NCBI RefSeq assembly: GCF_012986595.1 | Contig: NZ_JAAQYM010000002.1 | Coordinates: forward strand, 62,001 to 126,000 | Direction of reading: 5' to 3' | Source of the DNA: Pseudomonas koreensis | GTDB lineage: Bacteria; Pseudomonadota; Gammaproteobacteria; Pseudomonadales; Pseudomonadaceae | DNA: 64,000 nt | Shown here: positions 8,864 to 17,752 of the stretch, in pieces | How the letters are laid out: each line of letters opens with the position of its first letter | Position numbering within the stretch: position 1 is the first letter of the stretch | Made by a program: the position numbers and the translations under genes | The notes under the pieces: model-generated | Database searches by the model: none | The model's input: only the letters and a program-made list of their open reading frames with translations | Told to the model about the DNA's origin: nothing

Positions 8864-9754
8864 TCACCACTGCAGGGTGATCTGGCTCTCGAATGAACGC
8901 TCTTCACCCGTTACCGGGTCGACAAACCGCAGCCCCTGCGCCAGCAGCTTCAACGGATTGGCGTAGTCATCCTCAGCGTCTTTCAACACGTCCGGATAAA
9001 ACGGGTCATTGCAGATGCTGGCTCCCAACGCGGTCATGTGCACCCGCAACTGATGCTTCTTGCCGGTCACCGGGTACAGGCCGTAGCGCCACAGATCACC
9101 GTTCTTTTCCCGCACTTCCACCGCCGTTTCCGTATTGGCGACACCCGGCCCTTCCTGCATGCGGAAAAACGGTTCGCCGTCGACCAGTCGGCTTTTGTGC
9201 ACCAGCGGGAACTCCAGCTCAGGCAGCGCACGGGCGATCGCTTCATAGCGTTTATCGATCTGCCGCGTCGGGAACAACGACTGATAAGCCGAACGGGTCT
9301 GCGGGTTGGCCGAGAAAATCACCAGCCCCGCCGTGTGCCGGTCGATGCGGTGCAGCGGCACCAGATGCGGGTTGTCCAGGCGCCGGATCAGTCGGCGCAG
9401 CAACGTCTGCTCGACATACTCGCCGGCCGGTGTCACTGGCAGGAAATGCGGCTTGTCCGCCACCACCAGATGTTCGTCCGCATACAGGATCGACTCGAGT
9501 ACCGGGATCGGCTTCTCATCCGGCACTTCACGGAAGTAGTGAATGCGCAGGCCTTCCTTGTACGGCAGGTCCAGCGCAATCGGCTGGCCTTGGCCGTCCA
9601 GCACCCGCCCGCGGGCGATCCGGTCCAGCCATTGCTCGCGACTGATCGCCCTGAAATGCTCACACAGGCAATCAAACACGGTCAGCCAGGTGCCCGGCGG
9701 CAGGTAAAGGGTGCTGGCCTGATTCTGAGCAGCGGAAAATGTTGGTGTGGACAT
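8864..9754 (-). CDS. RluA-family RNA pseudouridine synthase
   Basis: The 296-residue protein converts uridine to pseudouridine in RNA. It shows the RluA-family core: LVVADKPHFLPVTPAG, catalytic aspartate in PLHRIDRHTAGLVIFS, DKRYEAIA and GKKHQLRVHM. The N-terminal 90 residues (ISREQWLDRIARGRVLDGQG) look like a short S4-type RNA-binding segment. The ATG at 9754 is preferred over one at 9787, although the nearest purine-rich site (GAGGG) is 13 bases away. The RNA target (tRNA or rRNA position) cannot be told from sequence. Confidence 0.9.
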   Translation of the reverse strand: MSTPTFSAAQNQASTLYLPPGTWLTVFDCLCEHFRAISREQWLDRIARGRVLDGQGQPIALDLPYKEGLRIHYFREVPDEKPIPVLESILYADEHLVVADKPHFLPVTPAGEYVEQTLLRRLIRRLDNPHLVPLHRIDRHTAGLVIFSANPQTRSAYQSLFPTRQIDKRYEAIARALPELEFPLVHKSRLVDGEPFFRMQEGPGVANTETAVEVREKNGDLWRYGLYPVTGKKHQLRVHMTALGASICNDPFYPDVLKDAEDDYANPLKLLAQGLRFVDPVTGEERSFESQITLQW

Positions 9755-9834
9755 ACGGAAATTCGAACCCTCGATGCAGGTCGGCATTATCCAACACTGA
9801 GCGATACGAACCTAGCGCAGATTCCCTGCCCGCC

Positions 9835-10152
9835 TCAGGCCGGGATCGCCTTCAGCGCTGCGGCTTCGGTGAATTCCTTGAGCCAGCGCAGCACATCGAC
9901 CGCCTCCCAACGCCCAGGGTCATACAAGGCGTACAACAACCCCTGATAACCGACCACGTCCAGTTGCTTGTGATAACCGGCACGCTGGAACAGCGCCTCG
10001 ATTTCGGCAAAGCAGGTGTTGAAGTGCAGTTTGTTGAAAGGCGTCTTGCCCTCCGTGACCAGCCCGTCCAGGCGCAGCTCGAGGACCGCCTCGCGCACCA
10101 CGTCAACCGACATCCGGTTCACGCTGTTCTTCAACTGTTCGACATTGACCAC
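9835..10152 (-). CDS. Conserved hypothetical protein behind a LexA box
   Basis: The 105-residue soluble protein starts at a GTG with AGAGGGAC just upstream. It is mostly helical with a tryptophan-rich C-terminal part (DPGRWEAVDVLRWLKEF). I do not recognise a named family or catalytic motif; residues 35-75 (GKTPFNKLHFNTCFAEIEAL, then YHKQLDVVGYQGLLYALY) could be a compact domain. A perfect LexA-type palindrome at 10216-10237, 64 bases before the start, suggests induction by DNA damage. It has no operon partner: the next gene on the same strand starts at 10553 and ends at 10317, upstream of the box. Confidence 0.8.
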   Translation of the reverse strand: MVNVEQLKNSVNRMSVDVVREAVLELRLDGLVTEGKTPFNKLHFNTCFAEIEALFQRAGYHKQLDVVGYQGLLYALYDPGRWEAVDVLRWLKEFTEAAALKAIPA

Positions 10153-10215
10153 GGTTCGTCCCTCTGACTGCCGGATTCACCTGCTCAGGTCATCCAAAGC
10201 AGCAGGCCCATCCAA

Positions 10216-10237
10216 TTACTGTATGCGCATACAGTAA
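10216..10237. promoter_or_regulatory. LexA (SOS) box
   Basis: The sequence is a perfect 22-base palindrome made of TTACTGTATGC and its exact inverse, containing the CTG-N10-CAG core of gamma-proteobacterial LexA sites. It lies 64-85 bases before the GTG of the minus-strand unknown gene at 9835-10152 and downstream of the end of the glutaredoxin-like gene, so it can only plausibly control the former. Binding by LexA is inferred from the match. Confidence 0.85.
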
Positions 10238-10316
10238 CCGAATAAACCGCAGAGTGCCAAGGGAACGATGCCCGTCACGACCAGCGGAAACCGTGGCGCG
10301 TCAGCGAACAGACGGC

Positions 10317-10553
10317 TCAGCTCAGGAAGTCCACTACTTGATCGGCATTGAACGGCCAGCCCAGTTCCGCACCGGTATCGACCCGGCGCAGCAGCGGAAT
10401 CCGCAGGCTGTAAGCCTCGAACCAGGATTCATCGTCGGCAATATCTACCAGTTCCACCAGCAGACCGTGCTCGACGAAAGGCATCAACTCGGCCTCTGCC
10501 AACTCACACAGATGGCATCCCAAGGTGCCGAACAACTGACATTCAGGAGGCAT
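10317..10553 (-). CDS. Glutaredoxin-like (DUF836) protein
   Basis: This 78-residue protein begins with a thioredoxin-like beta-alpha unit containing a CxxC redox motif (C13-HL-C16 in LFGTLGCHLCELAE), and continues with VELVDIADDE and the cis-proline region LRIPLLRRV. These are features of the DUF836/glutaredoxin-like family. It is probably a cytoplasmic thiol-disulfide protein; its substrate is unknown. Its promoter would lie in the region shared with the divergent antiporter gene. Confidence 0.88.
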   Translation of the reverse strand: MPPECQLFGTLGCHLCELAEAELMPFVEHGLLVELVDIADDESWFEAYSLRIPLLRRVDTGAELGWPFNADQVVDFLS

Positions 10554-10754
10554 GATCGATCAACCGGAAAAATGAGCGTTCATTCTAGGCCTGCCTCGAA
10601 AACCCGTCGAGCCGCAGCAACCCGAAGGCCCGAACACGGCGAAGAATCAGCAAAAGCCTGACGCAAATCAGCTCGTCCAAACGCCAATCAGGCGATGCTC
10701 CCGGGCTTTTTGCCTCTACGCTTGAGAAGCCTGAGCCCGACATCGGAGTGCCTT

Positions 10755-12467
10755 GTGTTTGCCAACCTGCTGATCATCCTCGCCTCATCCCTGGTGATGA
10801 TTGCCCTGTTCCGCCGCCTGCGCTTGCCGCCGGTGCTGGGCTATCTCTGCGTGGGCCTGATGGTGGGGCCGACCGCTTTCAACTGGGTCAACGAGAGCGA
10901 GCACCTGCCGGACGTGGCCGAACTGGGCGTGGTGTTCCTGTTGTTCTCGCTGGGCCTGGAGTTTTCGCTGTCGAAAATGATCGCGCTGCGCCAGGTGGTG
11001 TTTCGTCTGGGCAGCCAGCAAGTGTTGCTCAGCACCGGACTGCTGGGGCTGGTGCTGATCCTGCTGGGCATGCCAGTGACTCCGGCCCTGTTGCTCGGCG
11101 CCGGGCTGTCGTTGTCGTCGACGGCGATAGTCACCAAGGAGTTGAGCAGTCTGGGCGAAGTGTTCAGCAGTCACGGGCAGAACGCGGTCGGGGTCTTGCT
11201 GTTTCAAGACGTGGTCGCGGTGTTGTTGCTGACCCTGGTGCCGGTGTTCGCCGGGAGCAGCGCGCAAGCCTGGTATTGGGCCTTGCCGCTGACGCTGGTG
11301 AAAACCGTGGTGCTGTTTTTCGGTCTGCTGCTGGCCAGCCGCTGGTTGCTGCCACGGCTGTTCCATGAAGTGGCTGCATCGCGCTCGGCGGAATTGTTCG
11401 TATTGCTGGCGCTGGTGATTGTGCTGCTGACCGCATGGCTGACGCACCTGCTGGGCCTGTCCCCTGCCCTTGGCGCTTTTCTGGCCGGCATGCTGCTGGG
11501 CGAGAGCCACTATCGCCATCAGATCGAGGCCGACATCCGGCCCTTTCGCGACATTCTGCTCGGGGTGTTTTTCGTCAGCATCGGCATGCTGATCGACCTG
11601 CAACTGTTCGTCAGCCACAGCCTGTTGATTCTCGGCCTGACCCTCGGCCTGATGCTGATCAAAGGCACGGTCGTGGCGCTGCTGGTGAAGTGGCGCGGCA
11701 GCGATCACGAAACTGCCTGGCGCAGCGGCCTGGCTTTGGCCCAGGGTGGTGAGTTCTGCTTTGCCTTGATGGCACAGATGCAGCAGAACAAGATGCTGCC
11801 TGCCGAATTGGGCGCCCTGCTGCTGGCGGCAACGTTCTGCTCGATGCTGCTGACCCCGCTGTTGCTGCGCGCGGCACCGAAAATTGCCTTGCGCCTGCAC
11901 CGCAAGCCGAACCAGGAAGCGCAAATCGAAGAGATCAGTGCGCTCAACGCCGGTTTGAATAAACACGTGGTGATCTGTGGCTACGGCCGTGTCGGGCAGT
12001 CCATCGGTCGTTTCATGCGCAACGCCCATCAGCCTTATATCGCGTTGGACAACGATCCGGTGCGGGTGCAGGAAGCCGCGTCCGGCGAAAGCGAGGTGCA
12101 TTACGGCGACTCGTCGCGCGGCGATCTGTTGACTGCCGTCGGCCTGTTGCGCGCCCGGCTGCTGGTGATCGCCGTGGACCAAAGCGACATCAGCCTGCGA
12201 ATCCTCAAGGAGGCCCGCAGGCTCAATGCACAGATCCCGATTCTGGTGCGCACTCGCGACGACAGCCAATGGGCCGAACTCAAAGCCGCCGGCGCCACCG
12301 AAGTGGTGCCGGAGCTATTGGAATCGAGCCTGATGCTCGCCTCTCACGCACTGATCATGCTCGGTCTGCCAGCCCATCAGGTGCAGGAGAACGTCGATCA
12401 GGTGCGCATCAACCGTTATCGCCTGTTGCACGGTTTTTACCCCGGCACCGACGACAAGGAAACTTAG
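10755..12467 (+). CDS. CPA2-family cation:proton antiporter (KefB/YbaL-like)
   Basis: The 570-residue inner-membrane protein has about 12 membrane helices (residues 1-385; motifs LGYLCVGLMVGP, LGVVFLLFSLGLEFS, FLAGMLLGES) followed by a cytoplasmic TrkA-N/RCK nucleotide-binding domain (KHVVICGYGRVGQSIGRFM, residues about 408-530). CPA2 transporters exchange K+ or Na+ for protons, often gated by NAD(H) or glutathione adducts. The GTG at 10755 has GGAG six bases upstream; the open frame extends 20 codons further but lacks a site. Its stop overlaps the convergent ammonium transporter stop by four bases. The substrate ion is not certain. Confidence 0.92.
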   Translation: MFANLLIILASSLVMIALFRRLRLPPVLGYLCVGLMVGPTAFNWVNESEHLPDVAELGVVFLLFSLGLEFSLSKMIALRQVVFRLGSQQVLLSTGLLGLVLILLGMPVTPALLLGAGLSLSSTAIVTKELSSLGEVFSSHGQNAVGVLLFQDVVAVLLLTLVPVFAGSSAQAWYWALPLTLVKTVVLFFGLLLASRWLLPRLFHEVAASRSAELFVLLALVIVLLTAWLTHLLGLSPALGAFLAGMLLGESHYRHQIEADIRPFRDILLGVFFVSIGMLIDLQLFVSHSLLILGLTLGLMLIKGTVVALLVKWRGSDHETAWRSGLALAQGGEFCFALMAQMQQNKMLPAELGALLLAATFCSMLLTPLLLRAAPKIALRLHRKPNQEAQIEEISALNAGLNKHVVICGYGRVGQSIGRFMRNAHQPYIALDNDPVRVQEAASGESEVHYGDSSRGDLLTAVGLLRARLLVIAVDQSDISLRILKEARRLNAQIPILVRTRDDSQWAELKAAGATEVVPELLESSLMLASHALIMLGLPAHQVQENVDQVRINRYRLLHGFYPGTDDKET

Positions 12468-13672
12468 TCCTGACTCACCGCGCCGATCTTGTGCAGCGAC
12501 AGGTCGGCGCCGTAATACTCCTGTTCCTGGCTCAGGCGCAGACCATGCAACGCCTTGATCAAACCGTAGACGGCGAATCCGCCGATCAGCGCGACCAGCA
12601 CACCGAGGGCGGTGCCGATCAACTGACTCATCAGGCTGACACCCCCCAGGCCGCCGAGCGCGCTCTGGCCGAAGATGCCGCAGGCGATGCCGCCCCACAC
12701 CCCGCACAATCCGTGCAACGGCCAGACCCCGAGCACATCGTCGATGCGCCATTTGACCTGCGCCGCGGTAAAGCACCAGACAAACAGCGCACCGGCAATC
12801 GCGCCGGTGACTAACGCGCCGACCGGATGCATCAGGTCGGAACCGGCGCAGATCGCCACCAGGCCGGCCAGTGGGCCGTTGTGGAGAAAGCCCGGGTCAT
12901 TGCGCCCGACAATCAGCGCCGCCACGGTGCCGCCGACCATCGCCATCAACGAGTTGACCGCAACCAGACCGCTGACGCCCTGCAAGGTTTGCGCGCTCAT
13001 CACGTTGAAGCCGAACCAGCCGACAATCAGAATCCACGAACCCAGCGCCAGAAACGGAATGCTCGACGGCGCGAATGCCACCAGCCGCCCGTCGCGATAA
13101 CGGCCGTTGCGCGGACCGAGCAACAGCACGGCGGCCAGCGCCAGCCAGCCGCCCATGGCGTGAACCACCACCGAACCGGCGAAATCATGGAACGCCGCCC
13201 CGAACCGCGCCGTCAGCCAGGCCTGCAGACCATAATTGCCGTTCCAGATCATGCCTTCGAAAAACGGGTAGATGAACGCCACGATCAGCGCCGTGGCGCA
13301 GAGTTGCGGAACGAACCGCGCGCGTTCGGCGATGCCGCCGGAAATGATCGCCGGAATCGCTGCGGCGAAGGTCAGCAAAAAGAAAAACTTCACCAGACCA
13401 TAACCGTGATCGGCACTGAGCACCGCCGCCGGTTGCATGAAGGTCACCCCGTAGGAGATCCAATAGCCTATAAAGAAATAGGCCAGGGTCGAGACTGCGA
13501 AGTCGCTGAGGATCTTCGACAGGGCGTTGACCTGGTTTTTCTGGCGCACCGTGCCGACTTCGAGGAAGGCAAAACCGGCGTGCATCGCCAGTACCATCAC
13601 CGCACCGATCAGAATGAACAACGTGTTGGAGCTGTGAACCAGCGTGTCCACAGCGCTTTGCAGATTTTCCAT
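12464..13672 (-). CDS. amtB: Ammonium transporter (Amt family)
   Basis: The 402-residue inner-membrane protein has about 11 membrane helices and the Amt signature features: NQVNALSKILSDFAVSTLAY, the first pore histidine in DFAGSVVVHAMGGW, and the second in VWPLHGLCGVWGG. It conducts ammonium/ammonia into the cell. The start at 13672 (MENLQSAVDTLV) fits homologues, though no good ribosome binding site precedes it; the frame is open 45 codons further upstream with non-protein-like sequence. No GlnK gene is adjacent, unlike the classical glnK-amtB operon, so this may be a secondary ammonium transporter. Confidence 0.92.
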   Translation of the reverse strand: MENLQSAVDTLVHSSNTLFILIGAVMVLAMHAGFAFLEVGTVRQKNQVNALSKILSDFAVSTLAYFFIGYWISYGVTFMQPAAVLSADHGYGLVKFFFLLTFAAAIPAIISGGIAERARFVPQLCATALIVAFIYPFFEGMIWNGNYGLQAWLTARFGAAFHDFAGSVVVHAMGGWLALAAVLLLGPRNGRYRDGRLVAFAPSSIPFLALGSWILIVGWFGFNVMSAQTLQGVSGLVAVNSLMAMVGGTVAALIVGRNDPGFLHNGPLAGLVAICAGSDLMHPVGALVTGAIAGALFVWCFTAAQVKWRIDDVLGVWPLHGLCGVWGGIACGIFGQSALGGLGGVSLMSQLIGTALGVLVALIGGFAVYGLIKALHGLRLSQEQEYYGADLSLHKIGAVSQD

Positions 13673-13976
13673 GAAGAGGCAGACCTGAAGGCTAAAAAGG
13701 CACCAAAGCGGTTCGCGCCGACCATTCACGCACCAAGTTGTGCCCCGCCAGGCATCGCACGGGAGCTGCGATGACCCGCTTTGGCGCACAAGGTCGATGT
13801 CTGACACGAACCCGGATTATTTGAGTTAAGGTTTTGCAGCCTGTACGCCCGCCAACAGCGCACGGCGGACGCAGAACGCACCACGACATAGCAAAAGCTG
13901 TACCAGTCATTTGTACTGAACCTTCGCGCAAGGCTCATACTCGAACGCTTCAAACGCCACTTACGGAGATCCACCC
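13673..13976. other. Divergent intergenic region between amt and elaB-like gene
   Basis: This region of 304 bases holds the promoters of two divergent genes. I see no repeat, terminator or additional gene in it. Confidence 0.4.
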
Positions 13977-14291
13977 ATGGCCAGCATCAAGGCAAAGACT
14001 GCTCAAGAAATCCTGATGAACGACTTCCAGACTCTGGTCGCCGACACTGAGCGCTTGCTCGAGCACACCGCGACTCTGGCAGGCGATCAGGCCGATGAAC
14101 TGCGCGACCAGATCCACGACAGCCTGCTGCGCGCCCGTGAAACCCTGAAGCAGACCGAAGACACCCTGCGCGATCGCGGCCAGGCCGCCGTCACCGCCAC
14201 CGAAGACTACGTGTCGGCCAACCCATGGCAGTCGGTGGGCATCGCCGCCGGGGTGGGCTTCCTGATTGGCCTGCTGGCCACCCGGCGCTGA
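13977..14291 (+). CDS. ElaB/YqjD/DUF883-family membrane-anchored protein
   Basis: The 104-residue protein has a long amphipathic helix (residues about 10-75, rich in E, R, Q and A) followed by a C-terminal membrane helix (SVGIAAGVGFLIGLLATRR), with VSANPWQSVGIAAG typical of the family. E. coli relatives (YqjD, ElaB) are inner-membrane proteins that bind ribosomes in stationary phase; the same role here is inferred. GGAG lies ten bases before the ATG. It is the first gene of a three-gene cluster with a YqjE-like and a YqjK-like protein. Confidence 0.92.
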   Translation: MASIKAKTAQEILMNDFQTLVADTERLLEHTATLAGDQADELRDQIHDSLLRARETLKQTEDTLRDRGQAAVTATEDYVSANPWQSVGIAAGVGFLIGLLATRR

Positions 14292-14293
14292 TC

Positions 14294-14680
14294 ATGTCGA
14301 CCGGCGAATCCGGCCTGGGGTCGGGCACATCCTCCTCCACGCGGCGTCTGGGCGCCGCCGTTCTTGGCTTGCTGCACAGCCATGTCGAGCTGTTCGGCAT
14401 CGAGCTGCAGGAGCAAAAGTCACGCACCGTCAGCCTGCTGCTGTTCGCAGGGCTGGCTTTGGTGTTCGCGTTGCTGTTGCTGGTCGGCCTGTCAGCCTTG
14501 GTGTTGATCCTGCTGTGGGACACCTATCGCTTGGCCGGGATCATCGGCCTGTGCGTGTTCTACACCCTGGCGGCGATCTTTTGCGCATTGCGCCTCAAGG
14601 CCGCGATCTTCGATGAATCCTCACCCTTCCACGGCACCCTGGAAGAATTGGCCAACGATCGGGAGCGCCTGTTGCCATGA
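14294..14680 (+). CDS. Phage holin family protein (YqjE/DUF1469)
   Basis: The 128-residue protein has two strong membrane helices (LLLFAGLALVFALLLLVGLS and LAGIIGLCVFYTLAAIFCAL) separated by a short loop, preceded by an amphipathic segment (LLHSHVELFGIELQEQK). This is the YqjE layout; despite the Pfam name it is a normal chromosomal membrane protein, not a lysis gene. It starts two bases after the DUF883 gene and overlaps the next gene by ATGA, so the three are one operon. Confidence 0.9.
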   Translation: MSTGESGLGSGTSSSTRRLGAAVLGLLHSHVELFGIELQEQKSRTVSLLLFAGLALVFALLLLVGLSALVLILLWDTYRLAGIIGLCVFYTLAAIFCALRLKAAIFDESSPFHGTLEELANDRERLLP

Positions 14681-15015
14681 GCCTGCCTGAACTGCCACAT
14701 AACGGCTCACGCCGGGAGATGCGCAAGGCGCTGATCCGCCTGCGCATGGAAATGCATCGCCAGGAAATCCGCCATGAAGCCGGGCAAGTGCTGCAACCCT
14801 TGCAGCGCATGCGCGGCATGACGCAAAACCTGCAAGGCGGTTTCGGCATCAAGCACGCGCCACTGTGGGGCGTGGCCGCCGTCACGCTGCTGGGCTTTAT
14901 CACCGGCAAAGGCGCGAAAAGCGGTGGCGTCGGTGGGCTGACCCGGCTGATACGTCTGGGCACCAGTCTCGGGCCGCTGATCAAACTGGTGATGCTGAGC
15001 TCAAGCAAACGCTGA
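14677..15015 (+). CDS. YqjK-like small membrane-associated protein
   Basis: The 112-residue protein begins with a basic amphipathic helix (REMRKALIRLRMEMHRQEIR) and contains a hydrophobic stretch (LWGVAAVTLLGFITG) and a glycine-rich, weakly hydrophobic tail. It is the third member of the elaB/yqjE/yqjK-type operon, sharing ATGA with the previous gene. Function is unknown. I recall the same three-gene order next to dgt in P. aeruginosa. Confidence 0.8.
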   Translation: MSLPELPHNGSRREMRKALIRLRMEMHRQEIRHEAGQVLQPLQRMRGMTQNLQGGFGIKHAPLWGVAAVTLLGFITGKGAKSGGVGGLTRLIRLGTSLGPLIKLVMLSSSKR

Positions 15016-15139
15016 GCCCGTAACATCTGGCTGCATTCTTGCAATACCCGCGGGATGGACGTCCTTATCCGGAGGTTCAATCCCGCGCGCCTACCCGGTC
15101 GGCGGGTTCATCCAGAACAAGAACGACTAAGGAGGCCCC

Positions 15140-16303
15140 GTGATCGACGGGCAACCGCTCGCCTGCTTTCAGCCTTTCATCGATACCGCCACCGGACGTA
15201 TTGCAGGCGTCGAAGCATTGGGTCGCCTGCGCCAGGCAGACGGTCAACTGACCTCGGTCGGGCCATTGTTCGCCAACCCGCGCATACCCGCCATCGCCCT
15301 GCGGCGCCTCGACCGGCAGATTCGCGACAATGCCTTGAGCCGATTGCATGAAGCCCCCGCCGAGTGGTTTCTCAGCCTGAACATGTCGCCGCGCTGGATC
15401 AGTCGCTTGCGCGCGGATCAGCCGCTGCCCAGCTTCAAACAGATGCGGCGCCACGGGGTCGATCCGCAACGCATCGTCTTCGAGATCACCGAACTGGGCG
15501 GCAACAGCCAGCGCCTGGCCGACGTGGTCGCCCGCTATCGCGACGCCGGTGCACGCATCGCCATCGACGATTTCGGCGCCGGTTATTCGCAGCTCGATCG
15601 GGTGCTGGCCTTGCAGCCGGACATTCTCAAACTCGACATGCGCCTGTTTCAAGCGGCGGCACTGGGCGGGCCGAGCAGTGACGTGGTCAAGGCACTCGCA
15701 CAAATGGCCGAGAAGACCGGCTGCTGGATCATTGCCGAAGGCGTGGAAACCGAGGCTCAGCTGAATTTCGCCCTGGAATGCGGATCGCGTTATGTGCAGG
15801 GCTTCCTGTTCGCCCGGGCGCAGGAAGCGTTCCACGCAACGGATGCCTTCGTGCAGCGCTTCGCCGAACTGCGCCAGCGTTACGTGCGACAGAAGCTGGC
15901 CGAACGCGGGCGCCTGATGCAGATGCGCCAGCAACTCGCGGAACTGATGGCGATCCTCCAGACCTGGGCCCAGAGCCACGCACCGCTCAGTGCGTTGCCC
16001 CAACTGACCGACTATCCGTGGTTGCTGCGGTTCTACCAATGCGATCGCCACGGCACGCAATTGACGCCGAACCTTGAGTGGCGCCAGAGCGGTTGGGTTG
16101 CCGACAACCGTTACCTGGGGCACAACTGGTCATGGCGTCCGTACTTCTATCATTTGCTGGCCGAAGGCTGGGAAGAGCGACGCCTGACCCTGTCCAATAC
16201 CTATCGCGATGCCACCAGCAACCAGTATTGTCTGACTGCCGGCCAGTTCTTTGACAACGGCGAACGCCTGCTGCTGATCGATATCGATGCTGCGGGCCTG
16301 TAG
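15140..16303 (+). CDS. EAL-domain c-di-GMP phosphodiesterase with C-terminal sensor domain
   Basis: The 387-residue soluble protein carries an EAL domain (residues about 5-245) that keeps the catalytic set: E in GVEALGRLR, N in LSLNMSPRW, E in VFEITELG, DD in IAIDDFGAGYS, K in ILKLDM, E in IIAEGVETE, and the QGFLF loop. The remaining 140 residues contain WSWRPYFYHLLAEG and LSNTYRDATSNQYCLTAGQF, resembling the PAS-like YkuI_C sensor domain. It should hydrolyse c-di-GMP under control of a small ligand. The GTG at 15140 follows AAGGAGG. It lies between the yqjK-like gene and dgt. Confidence 0.92.
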   Translation: MIDGQPLACFQPFIDTATGRIAGVEALGRLRQADGQLTSVGPLFANPRIPAIALRRLDRQIRDNALSRLHEAPAEWFLSLNMSPRWISRLRADQPLPSFKQMRRHGVDPQRIVFEITELGGNSQRLADVVARYRDAGARIAIDDFGAGYSQLDRVLALQPDILKLDMRLFQAAALGGPSSDVVKALAQMAEKTGCWIIAEGVETEAQLNFALECGSRYVQGFLFARAQEAFHATDAFVQRFAELRQRYVRQKLAERGRLMQMRQQLAELMAILQTWAQSHAPLSALPQLTDYPWLLRFYQCDRHGTQLTPNLEWRQSGWVADNRYLGHNWSWRPYFYHLLAEGWEERRLTLSNTYRDATSNQYCLTAGQFFDNGERLLLIDIDAAGL

Positions 16304-16379
16304 TTCCGCTTGCAGGTGCAGGCTCGAACCGGGAAGCTAGGGCCACAGTCATCCCAGTCACCGACGGAGAGAACCAGCC

Positions 16380-17708
16380 TTGGATTGGCAGACCCTGCTC
16401 AACCGCGAACGCCTTGGAAAACCGCTGCACAGCCCGCAAGAGCTGGGGCGCAGCCCGTTCCACAAAGACCATGACCGCATCATCTTCTCCGGCGCCTTCC
16501 GGCGTCTGGGACGCAAGACCCAAGTGCATCCGGTCTCCAGTAATGACCACATCCACACCCGCCTGACCCACTCGCTGGAAGTCAGTTGCGTAGGCCGTTC
16601 GCTGGGCATGCGTGTCGGTGAAACCCTGCGCAGCGCCCTGCCCGACTGGTGCGAACCGAGTGACTTGGGCATGGTGGTGCAGTCGGCCTGCCTGGCCCAT
16701 GACATCGGTAATCCGCCCTTCGGCCATTCCGGTGAGGACGCGATTCGTCACTGGTTCCAGCAAGCGGCGGGGCGCGGCTGGCTCGACGCAATGAGCGAAG
16801 CCGAACGCGGGGACTTCCTCAATTTCGAGGGCAACGCGCAAGGTTTCCGGGTGCTGACTCAGCTTGAGTACCATCAGTTCGACGGTGGCACCCGCCTGAC
16901 TTACGCCACCCTTGGCACCTATCTGAAATACCCGTGGACCGCGCGTCATGCCGACTCGCTGGGCTACAAGAAACACAAGTTCGGCTGCTATCAGAGCGAA
17001 CTGCCACTGCTGGAGCAGATCGCCCACAAGCTCGGCCTGCCGCAGCTGGAAGACCAGCGCTGGGCGCGTCATCCATTGGTGTATCTGATGGAGGCTGCCG
17101 ACGACATCTGCTATGCGCTGATCGACCTTGAAGACGGCCTGGAAATGGAGTTGCTGGAATACGCGGAAGTCGAATCGCTGCTGCTCGGTCTGGTCGGTGA
17201 TGACCTGCCGGAGACTTATCGCCAGCTCGGCCCGCAGGATTCGCGTCGACGCAAACTGGCGATCCTGCGCGGCAAGGCCATCGAACACCTGACCAATGCC
17301 GCCGCCCGGGCGTTCGTCGAGCAGCAGGACGCGCTGCTGGCCGGCACCCTGCACGGTGACCTCGTCGAGCACATGCATGGTCCGGCCAAACGTTGCGTGC
17401 TCAACGCCAAGGACATCGCCCGCAAGAAGATCTTCCAGGACAAGCGCAAGACGCTGCATGAAATCGGCGCCTACACCACCCTGGAAATTCTCCTCAACGC
17501 GTTCTGCGGCGCCGCGCTGGAGCAACACGGTGGTCGCACGCCGTCGTTCAAGAGCCGGCGCATCCTCGACCTGCTGGGCAACAATGCGCCCGATCCCCAC
17601 GGACCGCTGCACGCGTCCTTTCTGCGCATGATCGACTTCATCGCCGGGATGACCGACAGCTACGCCAGTGACATGGCGCTGGAAATGACCGGACGTTCCA
17701 GTCATTGA
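16380..17708 (+). CDS. dgt: dGTP triphosphohydrolase
   Basis: The 442-residue HD-superfamily enzyme cleaves dGTP (or other dNTPs) to nucleoside and tripolyphosphate, affecting nucleotide pools. Motifs: [32 protein letters not shown], and metal-binding [17 protein letters not shown]. It starts at a TTG with GGAGAG about ten bases upstream. Length matches the E. coli-type and the shorter Pseudomonas-type enzymes. A strong inverted repeat follows at 17716-17752. Its neighbour downstream is a Roc-type two-component system, an order I recall from P. aeruginosa. Confidence 0.94.
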   Translation: MDWQTLLNRERLGKPLHSPQELGRSPFHKDHDRIIFSGAFRRLGRKTQVHPVSSNDHIHTRLTHSLEVSCVGRSLGMRVGETLRSALPDWCEPSDLGMVVQSACLAHDIGNPPFGHSGEDAIRHWFQQAAGRGWLDAMSEAERGDFLNFEGNAQGFRVLTQLEYHQFDGGTRLTYATLGTYLKYPWTARHADSLGYKKHKFGCYQSELPLLEQIAHKLGLPQLEDQRWARHPLVYLMEAADDICYALIDLEDGLEMELLEYAEVESLLLGLVGDDLPETYRQLGPQDSRRRKLAILRGKAIEHLTNAAARAFVEQQDALLAGTLHGDLVEHMHGPAKRCVLNAKDIARKKIFQDKRKTLHEIGAYTTLEILLNAFCGAALEQHGGRTPSFKSRRILDLLGNNAPDPHGPLHASFLRMIDFIAGMTDSYASDMALEMTGRSSH

Positions 17709-17715
17709 TCGCGCC

Positions 17716-17752
17716 CCGTTCAACCGGTCAGCGCCCCTGACCGGTTGAACGG
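17716..17752 (+). terminator. Inverted repeat after dgt, probable terminator
   Basis: Perfect 16-base arms (CCGTTCAACCGGTCAG and its inverse) flank a five-base loop, eight bases after the dgt stop. The T-run is short (GGTTTACCC), so termination efficiency is uncertain. Confidence 0.65.

Noticed and set aside
8893-9645. Long plus-strand open frame opposite the pseudouridine synthase
   Set aside because: Shadow frame of a real gene on the minus strand; composition rich in P, R and S as expected for antisense of high-GC coding DNA.
10785-12269. 494-codon minus-strand open frame opposite the antiporter gene
   Set aside because: Q- and H-rich, typical antisense artefact; the plus strand encodes a complete CPA2 antiporter with RCK domain.
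14294-14680. Holin family protein as evidence of a prophage
   Set aside because: The YqjE-type holin-family protein is a normal chromosomal gene in the elaB/yqjE/yqjK cluster; there are no other phage genes around it.
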